Shown here one piece after another: positions 31,326 to 41,205 of a DNA stretch of 64,000 nt (position 1 is its first letter; the number at the start of each line of letters is the position of its first letter). Made by a program: the position numbers and the translations under genes. The notes beneath the pieces were generated by a model. It saw only the letters and a program-made list of their open reading frames with translations. It searched no databases and had not been told where the DNA came from. Source of the stretch: Nakazawaea peltata (Eukaryota; Ascomycota; Pichiomycetes; Alaninales; Pachysolenaceae); assembly GCA_001599355.1 (NCBI GenBank), contig BCGQ01000002.1, forward strand, positions 1,315,554-1,379,553, in the 5' to 3' direction.

Positions 31326-32288
31326 TCATTGATAATCGTAACAAGGGAAAGAACCTGAATCTGGGACATGACTGAGTTCCAATTGCTGGAATCTCTCAGA
31401 TGATTTGTGGAAGTAAAGTCCAGTAATAGAACCTGTTAATTGATTGAAACAAATGTAGTAGAAACCGGCAAAAGAGGCACCTCTTATATTGGTGACCTTC
31501 AGGTCAGGAACCAAAAACGTCTCCTTCCATCTCATATAAACATATTCCTGATTGAGACAATCATCGTAGATCTTGGCATTCTGGGAGTCGTTGTCCAAAT
31601 CAAAGTTCAAGGATCTCCAGCTAGGGAAACGAGACCAATGTTGGATATCATTTTTGACAGAAGAACCCCAAGAGTCATGGTTTGTATAGAACGAATAACG
31701 AGATCCGACAATCTCCAGCTTGAAAAAGGTGATGATCTCTGGGTAGTCCTCAGTAAGACCTTGAATCTTAAGAAATCCCGATAACTCGGACTTAGCAAGG
31801 TCAACTTCTTTTAACTCTACCAATACTTCGTAAGTGGATCTACCACTCAACTGGGAACCAACGAAAGTTGAACCAGGCTTCAAAAATGATGTGGTCTTAT
31901 AGTCATCAGACCGAGGTTTATGCAGGGGTATTGGAGATGATGGTCTGTTGGTAGAGTAAGTAGTATCTTCGATGAAGAACTCCTTAAATCTGTATTGATT
32001 GTTAACTGTCAAAGACAGAAGTGACGTTGATGATTGAGATCTCGAGCTAAAAGCCAGTTCTTGCTCCTTATATTGTTGTCTCAACTTGTGAATTTCATCC
32101 TTAGGATCCGCAAGTGATGTATTAGTATGTTCTTGTTCGATGCCCGATTTGGCGTTGGCGCCCTCATCCTCATTGGCTCTATAGATTGTCTTGTGAATGT
32201 AGGTAGGACTCAGTTTGCGTTTCAACAGTGAAGCAGAAACATCTGAAGCCATACCAGCAGCATATTTGAGCTCATTTTGTGATGGCAT
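31326..32288 (-). CDS. GID4: GID complex substrate receptor Gid4/Vid24
   Basis: The 320-residue protein matches Gid4, the receptor that binds N-terminal proline degrons and brings gluconeogenic enzymes (Fbp1, Mdh2, Icl1) to the GID E3 ligase on glucose return. The beta-barrel domain runs from about residue 130 to the end, with SFLKPGSTFVGSQLSGRSTY, FLKIQGLTEDYPEI and a W/F-rich second half (HWSRFPSWRSL, RWKETFLVPD, GASFAGFYYICF). The N-terminal 125 residues are polar and likely disordered. FBA1, also in this window, is a glycolytic rather than GID target; co-location is probably chance. Confidence 0.93.
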   Translation of the reverse strand: MPSQNELKYAAGMASDVSASLLKRKLSPTYIHKTIYRANEDEGANAKSGIEQEHTNTSLADPKDEIHKLRQQYKEQELAFSSRSQSSTSLLSLTVNNQYRFKEFFIEDTTYSTNRPSSPIPLHKPRSDDYKTTSFLKPGSTFVGSQLSGRSTYEVLVELKEVDLAKSELSGFLKIQGLTEDYPEIITFFKLEIVGSRYSFYTNHDSWGSSVKNDIQHWSRFPSWRSLNFDLDNDSQNAKIYDDCLNQEYVYMRWKETFLVPDLKVTNIRGASFAGFYYICFNQLTGSITGLYFHKSSERFQQLELSHVPDSGSFPCYDYQ

Positions 32289-33104
32289 AGTCTATCAATC
32301 TATTAATCTATTCCAATACAGAGTTTAACACCCTTGGTCAAACACAAGATGAAGAGGAAATCACACAAAATAATTTATATTTCTAGGTGGATTAGCACAT
32401 TTCTTTTTGCTTCGTTTCTTTTTTTCTTTTCTTTTTATTTAGTAGATAGGAGGGTAAGAAAGAGCAGGGGGAGGGGGGGGGGGGTTGGATCGTGGGATTG
32501 GATAAGGGGNGAGTTCAGTTTAGAATATTGAGTTGTAGACTACGAAATAATCGTCATTATAGTCACCGTAATATGGAGAGTTGGGATTTCAATGTGTTCA
32601 TATCCTGCTCTCTGCATTATCCGTCTCGTCTGCGTGAGCACATCTAAATTGAGCAATTAACGAATTCTTAATGTGGAATCTCACAGTTTCGTTAACTGCT
32701 ATGGTTATCAGAGTGTCGCATGTGAGCGCAAATGGCTGAGAACAGATTTAAGCGCAGGCGACTAAGATGAGGTGATAAGAGACCGAGGGGGGGATGGTTT
32801 GGTGGAGGAGATTAAACTAAATATCACACTTCATGATATTTTTGTATAGTAGAAGTCACCCATTTTATAATTCTCCTCTTCAATTTCCCCAATCTCATCT
32901 AACCACCAACTATCTCACCCTCCTCCTCCGCTCCATCTTCTCCCCGATAAGAGTCAAAATAAGCACGCTCGCGGATGTTTTTCGAGTCAGTGAAAAAATA
33001 AAATTTTTCACGCACTGATAGCGCTAGAGGGGTCTTGTTATATTTAAGCCGATGAAGTAAGCGATTGATTATTGTTTGTGGAACATACAAAGTTTATAGA
33101 AATC
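32289..33104. promoter_or_regulatory. Divergent promoter region, GID4 / YMC1, with an unresolved base
   Basis: About 815 bp with no gene. A G-rich tract with twelve consecutive G (32473-32484) precedes the single N at 32510, which probably marks a sequencing difficulty. A pyrimidine tract lies at about 32400-32440 and another at 32870-32945. TATATTTAA sits near 33040, about 65 bp before the YMC1 start. Confidence 0.5.
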
Positions 33105-34031
33105 ATGTCTGCTGAAGAAGTTGCTACACAGTTGATTGATACTCCTGCCGAAACCGACCCAAACAGAGTCGTCAAGGACTTGGTTGCTGGTACCGTCGGA
33201 GGTATCCTGCAAGTCTTGACCGGTATGCCTTTTGATACTACCAAGGTGCGGTTGGTCGAAGGTAACTACAAGGGTCCTATCGATGTTATTCAACAGTTGG
33301 TTAAAAACGAGGGTTTATTGGGATTCTACAAAGGTGCTATGACTCCTTTGGTCGGTATTGGTGCTTGTGTCTCCATTCAATTTGGTGTCAATGAGTACAT
33401 GAAGCGTTTATTCTCCAATCTTTACGCTGCCAAGGGAATGGATCCAAAGACTCCATTAACTTATTCTCAATTTTATTTATCTGGTGCTGCTGGTGGTTTC
33501 GCCAACGGTTTCTTGCTGTCTCCTATTGAGTTAGTCAGAATCAAGTTGCAAATTCAAAAATCTGACCTGGGTGATCTGCTGTTCAAAGGTCCTGTCGACT
33601 GTTTCAAGAAGATTTATAAACTGGAAGGTTTCCGTGGTGTCACCAAGGGTTTGACTCCTACTTTGATGAGAGAGGGTCATGGTATCGGTATTTACTTCTT
33701 GACTTTCGAACTGCTTGTCAAGAATGAGATGCTGTCCAAGAAGGTTCAAAGATCTGACATCCCAGGTTGGAAATTATGTCTCTTTGGTGCCTCTGCTGGT
33801 TACACTATGTGGTTGAGTATCTACCCAATTGATGTCATCAAGACTAAGTTGCAAACAGATGATATCAAGAATCCAAAATACAACAACTCAATCCAAGTTA
33901 TCAAGGACATTTATAAGACTGCTGGTCCTAAGGGATTCTTCAAGGGATTCTTGCCAACCATGTTAAGAGCTGCCCCAGCTAACGCTGCTACTTTCTACGC
34001 ATTCGAATTGACAATGAGACTGCTTAATTAA
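33105..34031 (+). CDS. YMC1: Mitochondrial carrier of the Ymc1/Ymc2 type
   Basis: The 308-residue protein is a six-helix mitochondrial carrier with three repeats; the signature motifs appear as PFDTTKVRL, SPIELVRIKL and YPIDVIKTKL. It matches yeast Ymc1/Ymc2, inner-membrane carriers linked to glutamate and amino acid metabolism. The first repeat reads GMPFDTTKV where relatives have GQPFD. CTG in GGI-CTG-QV equals Ala in Ymc1. I start at ATG 33105, giving an N-terminus of about 30 residues before the first helix; the upstream extension has no ATG. Substrate is inferred from the family only. Confidence 0.88.
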   Translation: MSAEEVATQLIDTPAETDPNRVVKDLVAGTVGGILQVLTGMPFDTTKVRLVEGNYKGPIDVIQQLVKNEGLLGFYKGAMTPLVGIGACVSIQFGVNEYMKRLFSNLYAAKGMDPKTPLTYSQFYLSGAAGGFANGFLLSPIELVRIKLQIQKSDLGDLLFKGPVDCFKKIYKLEGFRGVTKGLTPTLMREGHGIGIYFLTFELLVKNEMLSKKVQRSDIPGWKLCLFGASAGYTMWLSIYPIDVIKTKLQTDDIKNPKYNNSIQVIKDIYKTAGPKGFFKGFLPTMLRAAPANAATFYAFELTMRLLN

Positions 34032-34070
34032 ATAAAATGATCTAATATATGGTTTATTGTCCTTTGCTGA

Positions 34071-34844
34071 TTAATCTTCTAATCTTCTCAACAAGTAGTC
34101 GACTTCAACTTTCTTAGTCAATGGGATAATCCAGTCTTTGTAGATCTTGGATATTACTTCTGGACTTACTTTGCTTTGAGGGTTTTGGGAATATTTCAAG
34201 GTTGGGTCAGTACCGTACAGCTTTCCCTTCTCAACTAATCTTTGCAAAATCTTCTCTTCAACAGCTGCATTGGTGATTAACAGCTCAATTCCAGAAACGT
34301 CTTTCTCTTTGATAAGTTTAGTATAAGTCTCACGGTCAGATAAGAACTTCAGTTCCGCTACAAACTTTCCAAAATGGATTCTTCTGGACAAACTTTGCAA
34401 ACATTCAATGTCGGCAGTACACAGAGAACCCAAGTTTTCTGGTTGTTCTCCTTCCTTCGCACTGATGAGTGGGATGATCTTGTTAATATAGTAGCTCTTG
34501 ATCTCTGCATTCTCGTTGATCTCATCAGAATACGACAGTAAGACCTTTGGGTAATTGATGGCAGGTAACAATGGATCCAAAATTTGATCTGGGTTGAATG
34601 GAGTCTCATCTGGCAGCTCATATCTTCTCAACTGAGAATGCAACTTTTCAACCTCCAAAAGAGTCCAGTCAAGGAAAGAGCCATGGAACCCTGGAATGTT
34701 GAATTTATCGTCTTCATAAATCGAAGGAGTGTGATAGAACTGAGATCTCTCAATGAAGTTGAAGACAATGGTGTCTTCCATTCTTACTAACAGAGTTCTG
34801 ATATTGTTCAAGTCCAATACGGTCTCTGGTACCATGAAATCCAT
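34071..34844 (-). CDS. ARO7: Chorismate mutase
   Basis: This 257-residue all-helical enzyme converts chorismate to prephenate, the branch towards phenylalanine and tyrosine. It aligns end to end with yeast Aro7: NIRTLLVRMEDTIVF carries an active-site Arg, CLQSLSRRIHFGKFVAE the central Arg/Lys pair, and VEVDYLLRRLED the catalytic Glu region. The yeast enzyme is inhibited by Tyr and activated by Trp at the dimer interface; the allosteric helix is conserved. CTG in VAE-CTG-KF lies on the Ala of yeast VAEAKF. It is convergent with YMC1, only 39 bp apart. Confidence 0.97.
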   Translation of the reverse strand: MDFMVPETVLDLNNIRTLLVRMEDTIVFNFIERSQFYHTPSIYEDDKFNIPGFHGSFLDWTLLEVEKLHSQLRRYELPDETPFNPDQILDPLLPAINYPKVLLSYSDEINENAEIKSYYINKIIPLISAKEGEQPENLGSLCTADIECLQSLSRRIHFGKFVAELKFLSDRETYTKLIKEKDVSGIELLITNAAVEEKILQRLVEKGKLYGTDPTLKYSQNPQSKVSPEVISKIYKDWIIPLTKKVEVDYLLRRLED

Positions 34845-35994
34845 TTTGGCGTCTATTTGATCTATAAATTGGTCAACTGAAGGAGTATCTGAGGGTGTTA
34901 AGATCTCTTCACGGCGGCTATCAAATTAGCACCGCGTCTTCTTTCGCTAGTAGAGGGAAGCTTTTTGCAGTCTGCCGAATTACTGGATTTGGAAAATTGG
35001 GAGTTTGTACACGATAATATGAAGGGGGATACAATTGGGGGAGGGGGAGAAGAGGGGAAGAGGGGTAGAAGACGAGCATAAGAGGGGAGACCGAGCTGGA
35101 AGGCCGAGAATGAAGGAGATGGATATAATCAAGAGAATATTATCAGTATCCTTTAGAAACTGAAACTAAGCTTGTCCTCTCTAAGAGGCTACTAGCCTAT
35201 CTGTTAAGACAGACATAATAAATATTAGACAGTCTTAAGACTAACTATCCAGCTCACAAAACTACACTGCTGTAAAGCACAAATCAAAAAATCGATTGAA
35301 TACAAGCATTTCATGCACATTGAGTTACCCTCGGAACCCAAAAGTCTTGTTCGTTTCCAAATTCAATACCCCTTCTGCTAAGAGTGCAATCGCTCGTAAT
35401 ATGCTCTCAAATCTCCCGCGACCGAAGACGGATCCGTTTCTCGCCTGCGCCGGAGAAACGGCCTGCATAATCGGTTTCTAACACTGAGCGCTCTAATACT
35501 AAAAGCGAAAAAAGACACAAAAAAAGAGGAGAGCAGCTAAGGCGTAAATAAAGACACACAGAAGGAATAATAGTGGGGAAAACACACACTAAGCAAAGAG
35601 GGGTAACCCCGGTCGTTTTAGGGTGAAGCAGCGATGGGCCCGGAGATTTTCGTTACCGAGAAGCCACAACGGCCTTTCTATTGGTGAGGTCTACATACCC
35701 CAAACCAGATAAGGAGACAAACATTTGAGGGGTACTCCCCATACCTAGTATATATAGTAATTCACATCCCAGATAACCGTCAACTGTCTATCAGTAATCA
35801 ACCCCCCAATTAGACTCACCTCTGACTAGTACTCAAAAGATAACTACCTAATCAGGAAATAAGACAAGATCTCGCGAAAAATTTTCTCCTTTCAGTCATT
35901 TTATATAGAGAGGGATACTTTTGCGTTATAGAGAGAAGAGATCGAGATTAGTTTATCCGGCGATTGAGAGCGAGACACAACTTATAGAGAAACC
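34845..35994. promoter_or_regulatory. Divergent promoter region, ARO7 / YHM2
   Basis: About 1.15 kb with no supported gene. A purine-rich G/A stretch lies at about 35020-35110. I could not identify specific sites; a classical Gcn4 TGACTC motif was not evident close to ARO7. Confidence 0.45.
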
Positions 35995-36915
35995 ATGTCT
36001 GCCACTACCATCGAAAAGAAACCAGTCAACTTCAGCAACATCTTGTTGGGTGCAGGTTTGAACTTGTTCGAGGTTACCTCTTTGGGTCAACCTTTAGAAG
36101 TCATCAAGACCACTATGGCTGCCAACAGATCGTTGACTATGTTGGAGCTGGTCAAGACTGTTTGGTCCAGAGGAGGTGTTTTTGGATTCTACCAAGGTTT
36201 GATTCCATGGGCCTGGATTGAGCTGTCCACCAAGGGTGCTGTTTTGTTGTTCGTCAGTGCTGAAGCTGAGTATAGATTCAAGACTTTGGGTGCTAACAAT
36301 TTTGTCAGTGGTATCGGTGGAGGTATCAGTGGTGGTTTAGTCCAACTGTATCTGACTATGGGTTTCTGTACCTGTATGAAGACTGTTGAGATCACCAGAT
36401 CCAAGCAACTGGCTACCGGTGCTGCTCTGCAATCCTCCTGGGCTGTCTTCAAAGACATCTACAAGAAGGAAGGTATCAGAGGTATTAACAAGGGTGTCAA
36501 TCTGGTTCTGATCAGACAAATGACCAATTGGGGATCCAGATTCGGTTTTGCTCGTTTGCTGGAAGAAATTATCCGTAAGACTACCGGTAAGAAAGAAGGA
36601 GAGAAGTTGGGACTGATCGAGAAGATCCTGGCCAGTGCCATTGGTGGTGGTTTAAGTGCTTGGAACCAACCTATTGAAGTCATCAGAGTCGAAATGCAAA
36701 GTAAGACCGCCGATCCAAATAGACCAAAGAACTTGACTGTCGGAAAACTGTTCTCCTACATCTACTCTCAAAACGGTGTCAAGGGATTATACCGTGGTGT
36801 CACTCCAAGAATTGGTTTGGGTATCTGGCAAACCGTATGCATGGTCGGAATGGGTGATATGGCTAGAGAATTTGTTGGTAAGTTGACTGGTGATGTCCCA
36901 ACTGCTAAGCACTAA
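35995..36915 (+). CDS. YHM2: Mitochondrial citrate/oxoglutarate carrier Yhm2
   Basis: The 306-residue carrier matches Yhm2 throughout: KKPVNFSNILLGAGLN, TMGFCTCMKTVEITR, NWGSRFGFARL, LSAWNQPIEVIRVEMQ and a -TAKH end. Yhm2 exchanges citrate for 2-oxoglutarate across the inner membrane, supplying cytosolic NADPH and acetyl units, and it was first found as an mtDNA-associated protein. This may support lipid synthesis, served here by the nearby desaturase and elongase, though that link is inferred. CTG falls on Ala in IE-A-STKG and twice in VN-A-V-A-IRQ. Codon bias suggests good expression. Confidence 0.96.
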   Translation: MSATTIEKKPVNFSNILLGAGLNLFEVTSLGQPLEVIKTTMAANRSLTMLELVKTVWSRGGVFGFYQGLIPWAWIELSTKGAVLLFVSAEAEYRFKTLGANNFVSGIGGGISGGLVQLYLTMGFCTCMKTVEITRSKQLATGAALQSSWAVFKDIYKKEGIRGINKGVNLVLIRQMTNWGSRFGFARLLEEIIRKTTGKKEGEKLGLIEKILASAIGGGLSAWNQPIEVIRVEMQSKTADPNRPKNLTVGKLFSYIYSQNGVKGLYRGVTPRIGLGIWQTVCMVGMGDMAREFVGKLTGDVPTAKH

Positions 36916-36983
36916 ACATATATTAATTTAAGAATATAATAAAAAAAACGATGCAAATGTATTCAGGTGTATTTAATCAGTAC

Positions 36984-37823
36984 CTATGAGAAGATCTTCT
37001 CTTGTAAATCTCTCCACCACAAGAATCTGGAAATACGACTAGATTTGTCATAACCAAATCCATAATTATCGTACAGTCTTTGTAAATCTTTCTTGGATCT
37101 TTGAGTTGCAAATGATCTCAGCAGTACTTCTTGGTCATTCAACTCATTAATCAGTAAAGTTTCCAAAAGAGCCGCGATAACCATCACCAGGACGACACCC
37201 AGAAGTATTTGATACTTGTTTTTTTCCAACTGAAAAGCCTCTTCTTCAGTAGGTCCATTCTTCATATGCTGATAATCTTCCCATGTACCCAGATATTGTT
37301 TACGGTAATATTGATGATAAGGAGGAGCTGTTCCTGCTCCATATGTTCCGGTGCCAGCACCAGCCCCTGCAGCCCCAATACCGTTCCCTGACTCCCATCC
37401 TACTCTAAACTGATCGTACATCATCTTGGATTTCTTGTTCTTCAACAATTTGTACAGCAGTAACACCTTATGGAACCGCTCTTTCCTGTTTTCCAATAAC
37501 GGATGATCAATCAGAAGATCCGGGTGATATAACTTCAGATACTTGTTGAACTGGGACTTCAAAAGTTTGTCATCGGCCTCGGTATGATGATGGTTATGGG
37601 GGATATTTAAGATCTCGTATGGGGTAGCATTTGTATGACTTGGATACATTTTGAGCAGCTCCATCATTTCAGGATCCAAAGGAGTATGAGAACCTGACGT
37701 GGAACTATCAACATGAGCAAATCTGACACTCATTAAGCCTAGTCCTGCCTTACCGCCAAACCGAGGAATCCCACCCAGGCTCATTAGCCTAAATCTATAA
37801 TGTAACACCCCCAGTTTTATCAT
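36984..37823 (-). CDS. JID1: Mitochondrial J-domain protein Jid1-like
   Basis: The 279-residue protein has a basic N-terminus suited to mitochondrial import, then a J domain (about residues 65-145) starting PYEILNIP with YHPDLL in place of the HPD loop (YLKLYHPDLLI), a Gly/Ala stretch, GTWEDYQHMKN, one transmembrane helix (about 205-225, ILLGVVLVMVIAALLETLL), and YDNYGFGYDKSSRISRFLWWR. The last motifs match yeast Jid1, a probable Hsp40 co-chaperone of mitochondria. The HPD triad is intact, so Hsp70 stimulation is plausible. A second Met at about residue 14 is an alternative start. Confidence 0.85.
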   Translation of the reverse strand: MIKLGVLHYRFRLMSLGGIPRFGGKAGLGLMSVRFAHVDSSTSGSHTPLDPEMMELLKMYPSHTNATPYEILNIPHNHHHTEADDKLLKSQFNKYLKLYHPDLLIDHPLLENRKERFHKVLLLYKLLKNKKSKMMYDQFRVGWESGNGIGAAGAGAGTGTYGAGTAPPYHQYYRKQYLGTWEDYQHMKNGPTEEEAFQLEKNKYQILLGVVLVMVIAALLETLLINELNDQEVLLRSFATQRSKKDLQRLYDNYGFGYDKSSRISRFLWWRDLQEKIFS

Positions 37824-38465
37824 ATTTGTAATGTATATTAGCCAAAAATGCTCTCAAATGAATATTAGATCGATACTACAAGTATCATAACACTTTTCAA
37901 AGCTGGTCTTGTTTCACAATATTCCCTCTTGTATCTCCTTGTTCACGCGATGAGTATTGCTTCCTTTTATTTGATTTAGTAATTTTTTTACTTTATAATT
38001 TGATTGCGCGGGCCGTCAGATATCGGGGTTTGTAGGGGGAGGGAGCGGGGGAGGGGTAAGGCTGTAGATCTTGGGGTAAGAGAATGATGGGAAGGAGGGT
38101 GGGGAAAGGAGGATGTGACTGGGGCAAGTTAATAGAGGTGTAAGGGAACGAAATAACTCTTTCTGAGTCACAATCGATGGGATTTTTCCAGATTTGAATT
38201 GTATCACTGTTAACTCAAACGCCCTTTGTAGTTACATCATTACACCAAATTAAACCCCCAGAAAAATTTAATTCTCCCAGTTTTTGCTAGCCGCAGCTAA
38301 CCAGCAGCAGTCGCAGCCTAACCAATGCGCAGCCTAACAAATGCGCAGCCCCAAATAACCCCCCTCACACTACATTTAAATCTCCCTACAAATCATTCCT
38401 ATCTCTTCATGTATTTATAATAAAATATATATTCAACTCTATGAAAACTCGTCAAATCTCACAGC
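37824..38465. promoter_or_regulatory. JID1 promoter / FAD2 3' region
   Basis: About 640 bp with no gene. A G-rich purine patch lies at 38025-38130, and a short tandem repeat (see separate entry) lies near 38312. Confidence 0.45.
38312..38359. repeat. Three-copy 16-bp tandem repeat
   Basis: Units start at 38312, 38328 and 38344. The first two, CGCAGCCTAACCAATG and CGCAGCCTAACAAATG, differ at one base; the third keeps the CGCAGCC start and then drifts. A further relic (CCGCAGCTAACCAGCAG) lies just upstream. It sits in non-coding DNA. Confidence 0.8.
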
Positions 38466-39737
38466 TCATGTTGGCTTAACACCAACATTGTTGACATTTC
38501 TAAACATTCTGACACCATTGTCACCATCAACAAATTGACAAGATCTACCAGCTTTCCATAACAGTTTCCACATATTCTCACCGTTATATCTGTAATGCTC
38601 ACCCATGACTTCCTTAATCAGAGCAGTACCAAGTCTACCATTGTAGAATGGGATTCTAGAGACGTAGTGATGTAAGACGTGAGTCTCAATAATATCGTGG
38701 AAACAGAACCAACCAACAAATCCCATGTCTCTGTCGATAGTAGCGGCAGCACCACGAGCAAAAGTCCAGACCTCTGGGTCGTAATGAGGCATACTAGAAT
38801 CGGTGTGTTGTAAGAAGGTGATGAAAACCAACCAATGGTTGACTAAGACATATGGTACCAGCCAGTAGACAGTGAAGTAGAACCAACCATAAGTCTTAAC
38901 CCATTGACGTAATACCAGGAATTGTAATAAGATACCAATGTCACTAAGAACAACGTACCAGTAATCTTTCTTGTCGAAAATAACAGCAGAAGGGTTGAAG
39001 TGGTTCTTCTTGTATAATGGAGTTTCTGGAGGATGAACATGACCAGTAACATCGGTGAAAAGATACAGGATCCAACCACCTAATTGTTGGATAATTAACT
39101 CGTATAAAGTGAAGATTGGGGCGTCTTCTCCTAATTCGGCAAGAGTATTGACACTTCTGTTTTCAAGGAATTGCTCTTTGGTCAATGGAACAAAGACCAT
39201 ATCTCTGGTCAAATGTCCAGTGGCCTTGTGATGCTTACCGTGACTGAATTTCCAACTGAAGTATGGAACTAACAAATAAGAGTGTAAGACCCAACCGACA
39301 GTGTCGTTGACCCAACCGTAATCACTGAACAGCTGGTGTCCACATTCATGCAGCATAATCCAAAGACCAGTTCCAAACAATCCCAAGATCCAACAATTCA
39401 AAGCCCATCCCAGGAATCTCATCCACAGGTATGGTAACATAGGGATGAAATGGTACAGCAGCATACCGGTCAGAACCATACACAGAATATCTCTGAAAAC
39501 ATAAGAGAAGGATTTCCATAAGACTCTGTTATAACATTCCTTTGGAATTGCATTCAAGATTTCCTTGATAGTGAAATCTGGAACCTTGAAAACATTACCA
39601 TGGGTGTCAATTGCAGTGAGACCCTCGGTTTGTTTGTGATCCAACTGGGTAATCTTACCAGAAGTCTTGGTGGTGGTGGAAACGTTACTGCCGCTGTTCG
39701 ACAATCCGTCGTTACCGGTGACAGTTACTGCAGACAT
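38466..39737 (-). CDS. FAD2: Delta-12 (omega-6) fatty acid desaturase, Fad2 type
   Basis: This 423-residue ER membrane di-iron enzyme has the three histidine boxes of plant and fungal Fad2: HECGHQAFSD (Ala encoded by CTG at 39330-39332), HGKHHKATGH and HVLHHYVSRIPFYNG, with hydrophobic segments between. It would convert oleate to linoleate on membrane lipids. Fungal delta-12 and omega-3 (Fad3) enzymes are very similar and I cannot fully separate them by eye; only one copy is in the window. S. cerevisiae lacks both. The elongase at 58.6 kb acts in the same broad pathway. Confidence 0.88.
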   Translation of the reverse strand: MSAVTVTGNDGLSNSGSNVSTTTKTSGKITQLDHKQTEGLTAIDTHGNVFKVPDFTIKEILNAIPKECYNRVLWKSFSYVFRDILCMVLTGMLLYHFIPMLPYLWMRFLGWALNCWILGLFGTGLWIMLHECGHQLFSDYGWVNDTVGWVLHSYLLVPYFSWKFSHGKHHKATGHLTRDMVFVPLTKEQFLENRSVNTLAELGEDAPIFTLYELIIQQLGGWILYLFTDVTGHVHPPETPLYKKNHFNPSAVIFDKKDYWYVVLSDIGILLQFLVLRQWVKTYGWFYFTVYWLVPYVLVNHWLVFITFLQHTDSSMPHYDPEVWTFARGAAATIDRDMGFVGWFCFHDIIETHVLHHYVSRIPFYNGRLGTALIKEVMGEHYRYNGENMWKLLWKAGRSCQFVDGDNGVRMFRNVNNVGVKPT

Positions 39738-41205
39738 GATAATTTAATCTTGATCTGAATAAAACCAATAGATTTTATGAGTTGATTAATTTATTTAGAT
39801 CTGATGCCTTTAATATTTTTTTATTCCCCCTATGCGCTTAACTAATTTTTCTTTGTTTCTTTTCAAATGAAAAATTTTGTATGGAAAGCCCAACGAAATA
39901 AGGGGAGTCGTACGTTAAAAGCGGTAAATATGGGGTAGGGGGTAATGGTTGGAGAGATATGACTATAAATGGGGAGAAAAGGGGAGTTTTTGAGTTTAGG
40001 TTTGGATTATGAGTTGGTGAAGTGTAGGACTCCACTTTAGGGCGGCAAACAAATCTGACTCTTTAATTTCAAAACCCCCGTGGATCTATCTAATTCTCCC
40101 TATATTAGATTTTCTTGTTGGGTAAAACATTTTTGGTACGAATGCACACTACCTCATCAAACGCAATATTTCCTCTTTATAGCAGAAGCGATCTGGAATG
40201 CATAGTGAAGGGTTCAGAAAAAATTAGTTGTAGTTTTAGAATGAGATTGTGACAGATAGACGAATAGTTAGTGTGGGTTGAAGTTAACTTAAGTAGGTTG
40301 GTTATACTAAGTTAAGCTAAAGCTTATGCGGTATTTCTCATGCTACAAATAATTTAGCCAAGCTCATGAGAATATTCACGTATTTGCGCTCAGATTATTG
40401 AACCCAAGGCAAACTCTCTCAGATTTCCATCCCATTCCGCACTCCCCACTACAATCTTCTACTCCTCCATATCCCTTTTAGGCCTTGTAGGTCTAACAGA
40501 AAACGAAGATAACCAAAAAGAGTTATAATTTTTTCTCTACTAAATACTTTTTTTTTGCTTTCCTCATCACTGCAGATCTATAAGTTGCCCTTCCTACAAT
40601 AGGTATTTTGCTCTTGTATAGATCAGGAATAATTAGATCTATTCAGGTGGTTGTTACGTGCCAAATAAGCATACTTCCTGCGTAAGCACAGGCAAGTACA
40701 AGCAAACTCAAGCAAACAAATTCTGCCCTTTTCTCCCTAATAACCCCTACCTTACATCTCCTTGCCCTTTTCTCTCATATTAAAAGGGTCAAAAGTGGTA
40801 ATTTCTATTTTGTCCCTCCTTTGCACTGCAGCTTATAGAGGACACAGGACCAAACTATACTGCCTTAATAGGCGATCAGATGAGGTATTATTCTAGGCTC
40901 TGATTTTGAAAAATCATCACTACCTCCTCAACTCTCATTTCCTATATATTCTCTCATCTCCCATATCATCACCTTCCCATCATCTCCCGTTACTATTTTT
41001 AATCCCCTTCACCGCCTCGAATTAGATCTCTCTTTGTTTTTGCTGCTTGTTTTCGATTTTCCCGTTTCGAGCTAAACAAAGAAAAGAAACGACGACGCCA
41101 ACTTAGCTGTGAAATTTTTTTTTACTGCTATTTTTTTCAGGTACCGCTTCAGACTTGATAATTTGATGAACTTGGCTTGAGATATCCCCCAGTTATACCA
41201 TCAAG
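39738..41205. promoter_or_regulatory. Divergent promoter region, FAD2 / SLY41
   Basis: About 1.47 kb without a supported gene, the second longest gap in the window. The FAD2-proximal part is AT-rich. From about 40720 to 41000 the plus strand is pyrimidine-rich. No RNA gene was recognised. Confidence 0.45.
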
